64,000 nt of DNA from Paralichthys olivaceus (taxonomy: Eukaryota; Chordata; Actinopteri; Pleuronectiformes; Paralichthyidae): contig NC_091093.1 of NCBI RefSeq assembly GCF_024713975.1, positions 2,232,001-2,296,000 of the forward strand. The letters are read 5' to 3'. Positions 1-12,974 of the stretch are shown in pieces (position 1 is the stretch's first letter; every line of letters begins with the position of its first letter). The notes below the pieces were generated by a model. It had not been told where the DNA came from. It did not search any database and saw only the letters and a program-made list of their open reading frames with translations. Position numbers and translations under genes: made by a program.

Positions 1-2639
1 TCTAAGGTCAAACCTGCCTCATGTCATCACCATCTTATCTATGTTCTGCTGTATCAACATGTAGTCACTGGAACCTCCACCCTGTAACATAAACATGATG
101 TCAATATAGCCCTCGCCTCAGTGAAAAGAATCCATCCATCTTTAATGGCAGCGTGATGGAGAGACTGAGCCACAGTCGCCTGGTGGTCTGCCAGGCAGCT
201 CTTCAGCTCATTAACATTTGAGCAGCTCGTCATCATCGTGTGTGTCTTCATGGTGATGTGGATCACCTTATGTTTGTGGTGCAAAATGAGAGCCTGATAC
301 ATGCTACACAGACACAGGGTGTCAAGGATTTCCCCAAGTGAAATACGATACCAGAAGCTTCACTATAGTTTTTGGAGTTAAGTTTTCTAGGAGTTTCACC
401 ATTTTTTAAGCAAAAAAATAAATTTAATTTATACATATTGACTTAACTACTTTTTACACTTGTATTCTGCAACACATATCATTATCATTTCATGTAAATT
501 ATTCTGTAGTCTGATGACTGTACACCACACTTAATTGTTCATCATCAACTCTTGTTTTCCATTCAACAGGAGGAAGTTCATATTTTAAGTGAAACAATCT
601 TCTATTGGTGTCACTTTAATTGTCAGAATTTTTCAGTAAAGTGTTCTTAATTACTTGGGCAGATCAACTTCAATGGATTGTGAGTATCAGTTAGTCTTAA
701 TGAACTCTTAACCTGTCACAAATGATTTTGGAAGACTTTTCATTGATAACATATCAGCGTGAAAGATGAATGTGATACTATCACATCTATTGGACTCACA
801 ATTGCAATTTAATTTTTACATATACATATTAATATGTGTCTCCAGTTTCTACACCAAGATCAACTGCATTTTGACTTGTAATCTGTGTCACAATGAGTAC
901 CTGACCACCTCCTGAGGTGTTGTGGCTCATCAGATCACAATTTGTCCCCCAATGGTTGTCAGGTGCTTATATATACTTTACTTTAGTCAAACTTTATATG
1001 AGCAATCTGATCCTACTAAATAAATGAGGTATTTTTCACATTTACATAATTAGTTAATCTGTAAAATGTACAGTTCACTATATATCTTGGTCACAATATT
1101 GTCAAAAACAATGTAAGGAATATGGCAAACATGTTTTGTTATTTGCCATATAAAAGATGAACAATATCTGCTAATTTGTGGTCCATTATTGGATATAGAT
1201 CGTATTGGAAATACATCTGTGGCGTTAGAAGGCTTCCATGCTGCTTTTGCAGTTTAACTCTCTGATTTAACAACAGAGAAACTGGACATATAAATGGTAT
1301 TGTGCTTGCTAGTTTACCAGCTGTCATTCAGATTTCGTGTTCAGCTCCCACCATGCAGCCTGACTGAAGAAACTATTATTACATTGGTTCTGGCCAGGAC
1401 CCTGCAACTAACGACACTATGGTAATAGACAGGTGTGTCTCCGCTCAGGACAGGCCTCTAATGAGGCAATTACCTGGAATGACACGTTTAACCCAGGCAT
1501 GATGAAGAACAGGATTAATCCAATACTCTGGTGCCAATCGGTCTGATGGGCTGTTTTTCTTTTTTTCTTATTCATTTCCTTGCAAATCTTTTTTTTTTTA
1601 TTAAGCCCTTTTCAGTTTCTGCAACAACAACAGCTTCAGTTCCCTGAAACAGAGCAGTGGTTTCCAGTACATGTACTTGATTGGGACAGAGAAACATGAA
1701 CAATACCATGTCTTCTAGACTGCCTCTTCCTTCCTGCACACAATGAAACCTGAACATGTGAAAGAGACTGAAGTTCCAACCACAGCTCAAGAACCTTCCT
1801 CTACACATACACACAGACTGGGGTTGTGTAGAGTCCCCAATGTACAGGTCTGTGCATTCCTCACTACATTCAACTGCATATCCTACTTTGCTCTGCTTAT
1901 GTATGGGTGTTTTGTATTTCGGGTGGACCAGTTTCTCATCAGTGTGTTGGTTGAGATGTGGTGTTTGTTGAAAATCCTCCTGAGTTTTTCAGATACTATG
2001 GATCATTGATTCTCCCTTTTACAGTGTAATGCACCTAAGATAAATGTCGAGCTTTTCAATTTGCGTTGCTCTGAGACAAACACAAGACAGTACAGGTTTT
2101 CTTCCAGTGACACATTTAGGGAAAAGATTTGTGTTTGTTTTTTGTCTGCATACTGTAAATGCAAAAAATAATAATCTTTAGAATATTCAACTTTTTCTAC
2201 CTGTTAAGTTCTTATTAATCACCTACACCAGGGGTCACTAATAGTTGGCACGGTGCAAACTAAAGGGAACATTTTATTTTAATATAATTCATTTTTAAAA
2301 AGCTTTTGTTTTTTTTCATACTTCTTCCTACTTTTTCAATAATACTAATATAAATAAAAAAATAATTGAAATTGAAATAAATAATTAAAATAAGATAATA
2401 ATTTTCAATTGGAAAACCAATATTGATGCTTCTATATTGCCCTGCATCAGACATTATGATGTTCCAGACAATACACCAGGCATAACTGACCCACGGTCAA
2501 AGCATTGGGTCAAAGGGAAAAACTCCTTCACTGTAGAGTACAGAGTAGAGGGGAAATACATGTTAACACTCTTTACCCTGTTTTTTTTTCTTGTCTCTCT
2601 TCAACAAACACCCTGACAACAGCCCAATGTCTCAAAGTG
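1..2639. other. AT-rich DNA, no gene recognised
   Basis: I see no convincing exon, RNA gene or complete mobile element here. Open frames are short and lack family motifs. The stretch around 2226-2460 begins with a motif often seen at the edge of degraded hAT-like fish repeats, but I could not define its ends. It could be upstream DNA or intron 1 of the endophilin gene that starts to be visible at 14351. Confidence 0.4.
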
Positions 2640-3510
2640 TCATAACTTTGGACTCTTACGTAATGAGTTTTTGGGTTTTGTTGGACACTATTCATTGTGG
2701 ACATTTTGCGTACGTTTGGTTTATTCACTATTGACTATTACCTTTGTTCAGTAGTTTTTTCCCCTGACTTCTGTGTTTCCTGTTTTATTTTGAAATTTTG
2801 CTCCTTGAGTGTCTGTAGATTTATTTCCTGCCTTTGTTTCAATCAATCAAATTGTATTTGCATAGCCCATATTCACAAATCACAATTTGTGTCAAAGGGC
2901 TTCCCACCCTTGTGATCGTCTGCACCCGCTCCTAATGTGTTTCACCTATGTTCGATCAACCCTGCCTCCCCTGTGCATAGAAGTCTCTGTTTCCCTTTCC
3001 CTTTGTCAGTTTGTAGTCGTCATTCTCCTTTCTCACATCTTTCACTTATGAGTTTTTTCGTCATTCTTCGCGTTCCTGTAGCTCTTGTTACCTTGTTCCC
3101 TTTTTGCAATCTTTTCTGGTTCCAGTGTTTTTATATTTGCCTTTTTGTAACGGGTAGGGTTTGGACCCAAATGCAGCACACAAGCGTTGGACAGTTGGTA
3201 CCAGTCTTTATTGTAGCGTAGCTCACAGCACATCTGGCAGGCATCAAGGCATAGAACAATCTGGCACTGACTGAGAGTGGAGCTGGTGAATATATACTGG
3301 GCTGATTGCAGGCTATGAGGAGCACCTGTATTGGCTTGATGAGAGGGTGTGGCCCGGCCGGCAGATGAAGCAGAGGCGGAGACCATGGAAAAGCACAGAG
3401 AAGTGGCAGGATGGGAGACTGACTGTGACAGAACCCCCCCATCAAGGGACGGCTCCTGATGTCCCAAAAAGCCGGCATGCAGGGTGGGGGGGAAGAGAGA
3501 CTGACCGTGA
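2640..3510. repeat. Interspersed repeat mosaic
   Basis: The T-rich part (about 2640-3150) and the part at about 3150-3510 have the look of common teleost dispersed repeats. Positions 2848-2895 match the start of the repeats at 20619 and 53107 in this window (TTGTATAGCCCATATT-type core). Class unknown; open frames of up to 141 codons here have no protein-family features. Confidence 0.45.
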
Positions 3511-3513
3511 CAC

Positions 3514-3847
3514 TTTTATTAATGTTGTGATTATGTACTTCCCTTCACGCGGGGCACCATTAAATGGTGTGCTTTTGGGCATTCAATAAATGTGGCTATC
3601 AGAGAAATATTAAATATTAATATTAAATATATGAATATTAAATAATAAATAAACTGATAAAAGATAAATTGGGGCACCACCCTTCAAAGGAAGGGAAAAG
3701 ATAGCCAATTTATTGAATAAGTCTCATGAAATTACTGACTACAAATTTGGCACTCTGATTAATAATTAAATAAATAACTATGACCAAAATTACCACATCA
3801 ATGGTGCCCCGTGTGAGGGAAAGTACGTAATCACAACATTAATTAAG
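3514..3847. mobile_element. Foldback/MITE-like element with 47-bp inverted repeats
   Basis: The left arm at 3514-3560 and the reverse complement of the right arm at 3801-3847 agree over about 47 bp with a handful of mismatches, and both end inward in a GGGGCACCAT motif. The interior is AT-rich and contains further GGGGCACC copies (near 3672). There is no coding capacity. The layout is that of a non-autonomous DNA transposon. I could not identify the superfamily or a target-site duplication. Confidence 0.6.
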
Positions 3848-3859
3848 ACGTGTTTTGAA

Positions 3860-4660
3860 GAAAAACATTTGTTATGAGAATAATAAAAGTATAAACACGC
3901 TAACTCACAAAAGCTGTACTTACTATATACAGATGTGTATGCGAGTATGCGTGTGCCTGTGTGTGTGAGTGTGCGAGTCAAAAGGCCCCCTGGAGTGGTG
4001 AGACCATGTGGCTGAGATCACATGCAGGTGTTAAGTTTGTGGAGATGAGTGTGTGAGGTGTTGGTGCCAGGTTAAAGAAAGTAGTTAGATGCATGCAAAG
4101 AAAGTGATCAGCATAACAGAAGTAACATTAATTTTCAAATAACATATTACCAAATATCACAGCAACACAAGTCAAACTTATAAACATCACATGAAATAGA
4201 AATAGGATTAAACAGTCCTTTGCTTAGCCTAGCGTAACAATAAAGCCCAGTTGTGCTACCCGTCCATGAAAAAGAGGGAAAGGTCCTTTTTGGATGTGCT
4301 GTTTGAAGTCCAGTGAAGTGGTCTTGTTGGTTTGTGGCTCCTGTTGTGCATCTGCTGGTGAGACCTTGTGTCGTGGCCAGTTGTGCTTAAGTTCTTTGGC
4401 AGGCTCTTGCGTCGCTGCCTTTGGAAGGTTTTAGCAGTCTGCTCCAGGCAGGCCTGCTGGAAGTTGAGGAGCTTGGATATGGAGGAAGTCTACCTGGCTG
4501 GGAGAGCAGGGCCAGACCCTACTCCTCCAGGAGCAGTCAGCAGGGAAGAGGCAGAAGAGAGAAGAGAGCTAGGAGAGGGGAAACTAAGCTTATATTGGCC
4601 TTATGACATCATGGGTCATGGGGCACACAGTGACCAATAGTGGTTGAGAGTTGTCTCCAG
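3860..4660. repeat. Probable dispersed repeat, class unknown
   Basis: This stretch includes a GC-richer purine-rich part (4360-4640) with a long non-homologous open frame. Its ATGACATCATGGGTCATGGG-type tail resembles a fish repeat I have seen elsewhere, from memory. No gene is supported. Confidence 0.3.
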
Positions 4661-4689
4661 GAGCAGTTTTACCACCTATGTGTGAAGAT

Positions 4690-4752
4690 GAAGCACCCTG
4701 GGAGACCGAGTTCTGGAAGCTAAGCAAAGAAGACATGCGGTCGGGCTTTTGA
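4690..4752 (+). repeat. 5S rRNA-like fragment, possibly from a 5S-derived SINE
   Basis: The block GGAAGCTAAGCA followed 11 nt later by GGTCGGGC matches the internal control region of vertebrate 5S rRNA, where the two blocks are almost adjacent. The preceding GAGTTCTGG also resembles the 5S box. It is too short and interrupted to be a functional 5S gene. A 5S-derived SINE or a 5S pseudogene is possible; chance similarity cannot be excluded. Confidence 0.3.
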
Positions 4753-4789
4753 CTACACATGTAGGCCCAACTATCACAGATACCATAGA

Positions 4790-7700
4790 CATAGAATATT
4801 CACCTTAACATTTGGTGAAATAGTGTGTTATGATATGTGCCTAATGATGGCCAAAACATGATTCCTCAGAAACCTAGGTTGAAACATAAATCTATAGAGT
4901 TGCAACATCCTCCTGGATAGCCCTACACTGTTTAGATAACTTTAAAGAATTGGAAAAACAACCTGGAACTTTCTGCCCTCCCAATTGACAATTATAATTT
5001 GTGCTAATTCTAGCAAGCTAGGCTCAGTAGCTCCCACATTCTCAGTATATTAAAACAATATTTTGATATCCTGTTGGTACTGTAGGCTAATATAGGAATT
5101 GCTAGCCTGTCTCCTTGCAACACCAGCCCTCAGTTGTCACTCAGCTGCTGCTATGGGAAATAAACCAATCAGAAGCTTAAGGTTGAAATGCTGTGTTACT
5201 ATTTTATCTTCTCATCGTTAGAAAAATAAATGCACATTTGGTGATGTATCATTTTTAAAAGGTGAGGAACTTTACCAAAACATATCTGTGCTGGAATACC
5301 AAAATACTGTTTAACTTATTAGCTTCTGTGATCTCAGCTGGAATTGACTGGGTGACTGTAGTTTCTCATCCCACTCACCACTGATCAGACTCAATATCAA
5401 CACAGATGGAAGGTCATAGCTTAGTCCAATATGGATTTTTATGAATGTATTTCAGTAATTTTGGGCTTTGATGAACTCACTTCTAAATGTCTGAATTATC
5501 TGTCTCGTAAAAAAAAATACTAACAAAATTCTAAGTGGTTTGTATTGAATACCTCTCTTTAATTGTTATAGAATCAATGATAATCCGTCCCCTCCTGTTT
5601 TCCTACTCAGTACACCACCTTTGGGATACACAATAGGCTTCTGCTAACACACAGACACCCACAACTACAGAATTCCTGTATACATATGTAGGCCGGTGAT
5701 TCACACCCTCTAGAGATTCCACATTGTTTTGAGGGGAAACAGCTGTTTACTTATGTGATTGAATTGAGTGTCACTTTTCCTCCTATCTTTGACACACAAA
5801 AGCTTCACACTTTCCACTATCTTGCTGTCAGCAAATATTAAAAATTTGATTACTTAATGAAATTGTATTTATATCTCTTCCATGAGGTTAAGAGTATATC
5901 ACTTTTTTCCAGTTTGCTAAAAGTTTTAACCATATGGTGAAGAATTTCTTAATATGAAGAAAACATTTGTCATGACTAGATAACTGAATTTCCATGCTCC
6001 AACTTGAAATGGAATAGTTTGCATTGTATGTATGAATGCATGTTACTGAGTCATCAGTGCACCATGACATGGATTGTGCAATACTGTGATAAATAAACAA
6101 GTAAAATATAATCTCTATATCAGAGGGCCTCTGCTACAAAACTATTTCCACTGCTGCTTCAAGATCAGGGCAGATTAATACTTGGCCCAGTCGCCTTTTA
6201 CCGTGCTGGAAGAGTGTCCTCTCTCCCCACTGGCATGTGATCACATTGCACTTTAACAATAAACACCAACACTTATCAAAAGTTATAAGGATCTGTCAAG
6301 TAACCCGTTTTATGTTCACCGCGGTTTGATAACGTCACGATTTCATAACCGTAAGAACTATAAAAACTAGTATATCTAACTATGGTGTCCTGCCTCTCGC
6401 GTGTTTTGTGTGCACGAGCCACTGAAACGTTAGTTGAGAAGATGGAACTGACTTAAAGACTTTATTTCCACCAACACTGGACAAGGAACTCCATCGGAGG
6501 AGTTCAGTAAGAGGAGAAATCATGGTTTACTTTCGGTTTCTGACCAGCGGTGTGTGTGATAGTGTCAGCAGCGGATGACACCGCCCCCTCTTCCTATTAA
6601 CCATTATAAATGTAGCCAGGAGTTTATTTCACCCGTACTGAAAGGTAATAGTATAATAAGGACAAGAAGAATGAGGCTTGAACCAGGACATGTTTAGTTT
6701 TTCAAAGTTAGTTAATTTTTCGCTCGAATCACAGAACTTCCGTTGCTGACCCTTCAAAATAAAACTCCCACACAGATACACAGCTTATGACAGGAAACAC
6801 AAATTTAGTGACCAACCTTCCACAATAAGGCAACTAAATAAAATATCTTATATAAATTACATTTAAATAGATAATTGTTAAACTTTAAAAACTACCTGGA
6901 TAAAGACATAATACATATTTTAGTTCATAAGCTATATTATTTGCTATCTATTAGCTGTATATTGCTGATTGTGACTCTTTCTTCGTCTATAGTATCGATA
7001 ATCATGAAAACCATGATATTTCCTACACCAAAATTTCATATCGTGACATCCCTAGTTGTGTCTTTTTCCTTCTATATTATCAATAATATATCATGGAATA
7101 TAGTGAAACTGTGACATTTCCTCTAAGACATCAATTCCTCAGTTTTAACCCAGGTAATGTAAACACACTGCTACTGTAGAAATACAATGCTACATTAGGC
7201 CTATTAAAATAAAGTACTGAGTAATTGGCCTCTGGGAAAAAATTACTGATACTGGGTTTGGAATATATGTAACTTGTGAAAAAATTTGATTTGATTAATT
7301 TACAGGGTGTATGTCATTATGGAATAAGTACAAATCATTATGTAGTATTACATATCGATTATATGTATTATTCAGATTATGTTGTCAATGACTTATCCCA
7401 TTCGGTCTTTGCTGCATTCCACCTGAACAGATTATAATAATATTATCGTTAAGCTCCAAGCCCACAATGACTTACTCATTGAACAGCAATGTCTCCAATG
7501 CGCAACATGAAATGCCATGAACTGTATTGATACTTAAATTGCTAGACAAAAAAATTATAATTTTAATTTGCTAAGAGCATTTCTGATGTTTTCACCACTC
7601 AAATAGACACATAAATAAAACTTTAGTTACAAACATATGCAAACTTCTTTGTGATCACCATAATAACTTTTTAATTTAATTTTAATTTAATTTAATTTAA

Positions 7701-8060
7701 ATTATTGTTCCAGTCGCAGTTTCTCTGGTTATTTTTAAGTGTTCCAGTGAGGCTCATTGACTGTTGGTTATTTTTTCTCGTCAACTTCCCATTTCCCTTT
7801 GAACTGAGCCACATTGCTTCCTATGGTTTGAAATCTCACTTGCAGTGCACTACTAGGCGATGGGAACGCACACATAGACTCTTCTTGTGAACATAGTTAA
7901 CATATCCAACATCGCTCATAGCAACATAGCTAATGCCATTGCCATTTAGTAGTAGACAGAATAATTATTAGTTATAAACTTAATGGTCTTTCCCCTTTTG
8001 CCCCTAAAACTATTAAATTTGTTAGAAGCTTAAGTTCATTACTTTTCTCGTTGATGCCTT
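4790..8060. other. AT-rich intergenic or intronic DNA
   Basis: No gene is recognised. About 6990-7056 reads on the minus strand like the terminus of a hAT-type repeat, beginning TAGGGATGTCACGATAT. A paired left terminus was not found. A run of TTTAA units lies at 7671-7702. Confidence 0.35.
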
Positions 8061-8063
8061 ACT

Positions 8064-8415
8064 TACAAGATGAAGGTGAAAGGGATCTATTGGCAGAAAT
8101 TTCATGTAGAATAATCCTCATGATTTTTTCACGTGTTCATTTCATCTAAATTGTATGAATTGTAGTTTTCTTTACCCCAGAAAAGGTCCTTTATATTCAA
8201 ATACTTTATATTTACATGGAGGGGACCCTCTCTACAGAGGCCGCCATGTTTTTACGTTATACCAGACTGGACAAACTAAACACCTTTTGAGTTTTTATGA
8301 AAACTGAAGCTACCACAGGTTCTTTTTCATGATTGGAAGAGGAGGGTGAGGTGAGGGGTGTTCAGCTGCAATTTCAACACTGGATATCACAAAATTGTAC
8401 ACACTGTACATTTAA
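8064..8415 (+). mobile_element. TTAA-type MITE, copy 1
   Basis: About 350 bp, homologous along its length to the copies at 15960, 28482, 54742 and 63204. Its left terminus is degraded; the right end has TGTACACACTGTACATTTAA. Shared internal landmarks are a GGCAGAAATTT block, a CCCCAGAAAAGGTCC block and GAGGTGAGGGGTGTTCAGCTG. It is non-coding. Confidence 0.65.
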
Positions 8416-8884
8416 ACTGTTTTCAGACATAGACTAAATGCTGCAGAACCTCTGGATTTATTCCGGAGGGTCAGTATGTGTGAATGCAAATGTCCAAGTG
8501 AGACTTTCTGCAGAGATTATCTGTCCAGCCCCTTGTATATCTGCAGAATGTCCAGAGGTGCCAATATTAGAACCCAACAGGAGATCCTCCGCGGATTCAC
8601 TGCGAGCGAGTAGGCATGCTCAGGTTCTAACATTAACCTGTTTTTGTGAAGATGATGTGATTGCCTCGTAACAGTTTTTTTCTTTGGTCATTGGGACAAA
8701 AAGGAAACTGGGATGAAGCAAATTTCTGTAGTCCTAGTAAATATACCATCCCTACAGCACACTGTAGAAAATCTGACTTTTAAAACAAAAACAATGGCTA
8801 GATTCTGGTGGTTTTTTTTCTTAATCAAAATGTTTAACATTACAAGAGAAAATGCTTTAAGGGTAAGGACTAACTCATCCAGAT

Positions 8885-9880
8885 GTAAATCAAAATCAAT
8901 CAAATGAAATATACTTCATTGTCCTCAAGGGAAAATATATCTTGGGCCAAAGTGCTACAGCAGCTTCAGAACAATGCATTGTACAACCAACAAAAAACAA
9001 CACAAGGTCATATCGTGTAAGACCCAGAATAATAATGCAGAAAGTGTGTTGAATATTGCATCTGCCCTAAAAACACTTAAAATTATAAAACACTAAAGGA
9101 TATAACTAATAAAAGATGAAAAAACTAAAACTGGCATTAAAACCCCAAACCACAGTGCGGGGCAGGCATCCCTGTGCAGCAGACTTAAAATCACTGTATC
9201 ATCAGGAAATTTGAGGATGTATTAATTGTATTATTATATGTCCTGCTAACCCTGCATTCAGGATTCAGTGTACAGTGTGTAGAGAAATGGAGAACTCATG
9301 CAGCCTTGTGGTTCACCTGTGCTACAGTATTTGACCCTGGAAAGTGAGCTATTTACCTTCACCTGCTGGGACCTGTTGGTTAACAAAGAATAAAACTATA
9401 TTTATGATAAAATGATTTACATGCATGTCATTCAACATCTGGACCAGCAGTTAAGGTTGGATAGTGGTAAAAGCTGAAGTGACTACAAATAAGACCCGAG
9501 CGTAAGCCTTGGGGTTCTCTAGATGCTTACTGATTAGATGTGTCACACTTGCAACAGCATTCTCTGTACTCTGCCACTGTCTGTACGGGGTCCAAACGTA
9601 AAAACCACATCCACCTTAAGCATATTCACAATGATGTTTTCAAAACATTTCACCACAGATGTAAGAGCTACTGGTCTAAAATCATGATAAGCAGCTGGAC
9701 ATGAAGTTTTTTTCCTCCAGATAGCAGGGACAGTGTGACTGTCTAGGGACTGTTGAAAAATAAGACACCTGCTAGTGTGATGAGAATCTTGGGTTATTGC
9801 ATTAAAGAATAATTTGAATGTTGATGTTGTTATGTCATATGCCATGAGTCTACATTTTGTGTGGCTGGGAAGCATAGTTT
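8885..9880 (-). mobile_element. Degenerate LINE reverse transcriptase fragment
   Basis: On the minus strand about 9875-9600 encodes a reverse-transcriptase N-terminal motif (FRPVALTSVVKCFENIIV), and about 9350-9262 encodes the motif TGEPQGCMSSPFLYTLYT, matching the conserved PQG-x-LSP box of L2/Rex-type non-LTR elements. Stops and frameshifts separate the blocks and most of ORF2 is missing, so this is a dead 5'- and 3'-truncated copy. Confidence 0.65.
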
Positions 9881-9899
9881 AGATTAGGACATACAGTAC

Positions 9900-10637
9900 T
9901 AAAGTCTGACCTTGCGAGCTTTGGCCTCAGCAAATCTTGCCATCACTGATTCCATATACAGTGATTTCCTGACTTAGTGCTCGATGGAGAGAACAGCAAG
10001 TGCAGACAGCCTGTCCTCTGACATAGTTGATCCGATTTTAATTAGTTTCAGTGATGAGAAACTTCTCTCACCTGAAGCAACTGTCGCAGGGAGTGTGAGT
10101 AGAAGTCTAAGAGCTAAACTCAAATTTGGATACATGTGAAGGATATTCTCCTTATATATATGTACAGTATAATCAAGCATCTCAGATGGTGATGAGATAT
10201 GTGTGGGGAGGATTTAACTGCACACTCAGAAAAGGTTTGTCACCTTTGGCAGTGTTGCCAAGAACTGTTTACCACCCTCCTGCTTCTTCCGTTTTTCACA
10301 ACTACTTGGGTAGCTTCGCTTCATCTTACAGCCATTTCACACCACCTCTCTTATTCATCAGTCTCTGTTTACACCCCGAATCACTTTTGTAGATGCGCTC
10401 ATGGAATAGTCCATTGTAATGGGGACTAAGGGTAGAGAGGGGTGCTGAGACACTAGCTACTCATGAATTATAGGCATTCTGATGACTTTTTAGCATATGG
10501 ATATTTAGAACGACGTGATTAATTAATGAAGAACATTTGAACATTGAACATTTTTTTATTTATGTTTTATGGGGCCCCTGGTAGTTTGGGGCCCAAGGCA
10601 ATTGCCAACCTTTGCCTAATGGTTAAGTCCGCCTCTG
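9900..10637 (-). mobile_element. hAT transposon remnant with dimerisation domain
   Basis: The minus-strand frame at 10180-9974 encodes LRLLLTLPATVASGERSFS followed by SxLKLIK and LSALAVLSIEH. This is the C-terminal dimerisation domain typical of hAT transposases and ZMYM/ZBED-like derivatives. Upstream on the same strand, 10637 begins CAGAGGCGGACT, a hAT-type terminal motif. The distance (under 700 bp) shows that most of the transposase has been deleted. Confidence 0.6.
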
Positions 10638-10639
10638 GA

Positions 10640-11054
10640 TAGGCTACTATTGTAGTTGCAAACATCTTCAATTATTTTAGCGGATAAACAAAACATTTCC
10701 TTAAAGTTTTTATAATTTGGAAAGGCTGAAAGAGAGACCATCATCAATACTCTGAAAACAGAGTAGTAAAATACCGTTCCTAACACAAGATTGAGAAATC
10801 TGATGGTTGACAGACCTGCAATTCCAAGATATGGCTATCAACCTATGGCAGTTGCTGTTCAGCAAGGGGTGCAGAAAATAAGTCATTTAACTTAATTTGA
10901 AATTATGGCCAAACCTTTGAGAATGAGAACTGAGTTTAATAATTGGGAATTAGCCTTTGAAGTACAAAGCAACAGCAGCCTTGGTCTGGCTGCTTGGTAA
11001 TTCTTTTGTTTGTTTATACAAAGCAATGTTAGCTAAAACACAAAGATATTGTTC

Positions 11055-11109
<55 letters not shown>

Positions 11110-12970
11110 CTCCGCAAAGGAAGGAGCAAGTATCCCTTCCACTCCCCAAGACCCTGGGTTCGGGTTGTGTTCAGAGTGCAGGAAGGCGAAACATAGATCT
11201 ATCAGCACAGTCACACAAACAATGAATGAATGCACCATGCATGTGGCGTCTTTAAATTGTGACTTGAAAAGCCAACATCCAGACAGCAGTGGGGCTTCAT
11301 ACCACAGACCCTGTTGATCAGAACTGTTTTACTTACAATGATAGTTTATTGAGCCCTGTATCCACTCTCAATTCGCTGCTCAGGATAATTGCAGCTCTAA
11401 TGTGTAAGATTTTGATTAAAAGCGGGGCCAGCAGCACCCATTTACTTGCCCCATCTGTCACCTGCTGCTGCAGCCTGTACCAATGCACCCTAGAACATGT
11501 CATTGTCACAGTGAGCACTGCTGCTTCCCCCTTTCTCCCTCAATCCAACATCATGCAACTCTTCTTACTCCACAGTACAATTTAAGAAAAATCTACACAG
11601 CGGCAAAACAATTCACTTTACAAAAACTTAAAAAAAAACTTTTTAAATTTAATTTTTGCAAAGCATTTGGATGTTGAGATGATTCCAGTTTGGTATTCTA
11701 CAGTCATTATAAAGTACACTGTTCTTTTAAATCCTCCCGTCTTCTTTCATCTCAGGACATGGTGATGAATGGAAGGAAAGGAAAACATAAGGCTCTATTT
11801 GAACAATCTAACATGGTTCAAAAGTGTTGTACGTAGTCTCATAAATAGTCATGGTTGTGTTTTGGATGTGACATACCTTTTTTAATCTGGCAGTGGATTT
11901 GCCAGATCGTAAAAGAGAACTCTTTCAAAACAACATTGGGCAACAAATAGCATTTCTGTGCTCTGTTTCTGACTAAAGGTCTGTACTTACAAAGAGATCA
12001 ATCCCCTTATCTTACTCAGTCAAATGAGAGGTTTTTCAGCATACTTGTAAAGGTGTATAGTGGTACCTTCCAGTTCATTCCACTCAGCACACTCCCCCCC
12101 CCACTGTCCTAGAAAGGCTCTGGCAGCCAGGTTGGGCTGGCTGATTTCTATACCCTTAGTTTCCTAATTTTATCCAGGCTCTGACCCACTTGGTCCCTAC
12201 AACTCCCCTCACATTACTACTATGCACTGTACACTTCATACTGTATGCATGTCACTCGTACTGGAATGGGGGCAGTAGGGTTCTCTGTTTGGATTGTCCA
12301 GGGTAGCTGAACTGAGCCTCAGCCACCCCTTATAATTGCAGCTAAGATTTTATCTCATGATTAGGCCTTTCTGGATAATTGCTATTTCAACTTACCATAT
12401 ATAAACATTTAGTCAATCATTTGGCTGACCTCGATAAATGGACCATTGTATTTATATGCTTGTTTGTTTATATAAGAATGTCACCATCACCAACAGAGAG
12501 TTGTGAGTTGTGCTGTTTCTCTCCTCTCTTCTGTATCTGGAAGCGAGGCAGAGTTTACAATTGCCTCGGGCTGTCCCCGCCCACACTGACACACACAAGG
12601 AGAAATAGGAAGGAAAGCACAGATGAGATGAATTGAAAACATTTTGGGTTTAAGCTGGATGAGAATGGAGAGCTCATTAATGTCAACAAGGCAGTATGTT
12701 GAATTTGGAAATACAGGGTTTGCACCACGTTCATTATCACTCCCGATGCTTCAATATTATAGCTGTCAGGCTGTCAGAAGTTATTGGACCCTTACAATAT
12801 TTGGAGGGATTAGTTTCTGTTTGTTTTATTTGTTCAAGAGGTTTGTGCGTGTAAAAATGTGTGCAAACGTGACGTGCTAATTGTCACAGCTTTACGCACA
12901 GATGGCTGTAGTTATTGTGGTGAGGAGGAGACGGCGTGGAAGAAGACGGAGAGAACGGGTTCTTTCTGCT
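10640..12970. other. Non-coding DNA with one microsatellite
   Basis: No exon is recognised. The (GT)n tract at 11057-11109 is listed separately. The remaining open frames are short and unlike known proteins. Confidence 0.35.
11057..11109. repeat. (GT)n microsatellite
   Basis: About 26 uninterrupted GT units. Both strands are open in several frames only because the repeat contains no stop codon. Confidence 0.95.
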
Positions 12971-12974
12971 CATG

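Noticed and set aside
3042..3478. Minus-strand frames of 141 and 115 codons
   Set aside because: They lie in dispersed-repeat sequence, overlap each other in different frames and match no protein type.
4368..4640. 90-codon plus-strand frame
   Set aside because: Purine-rich repeat DNA with a random-looking product.
10957..11317. Frames with (CV)n or (TH)n runs
   Set aside because: Artefacts of translating the (GT)n microsatellite.
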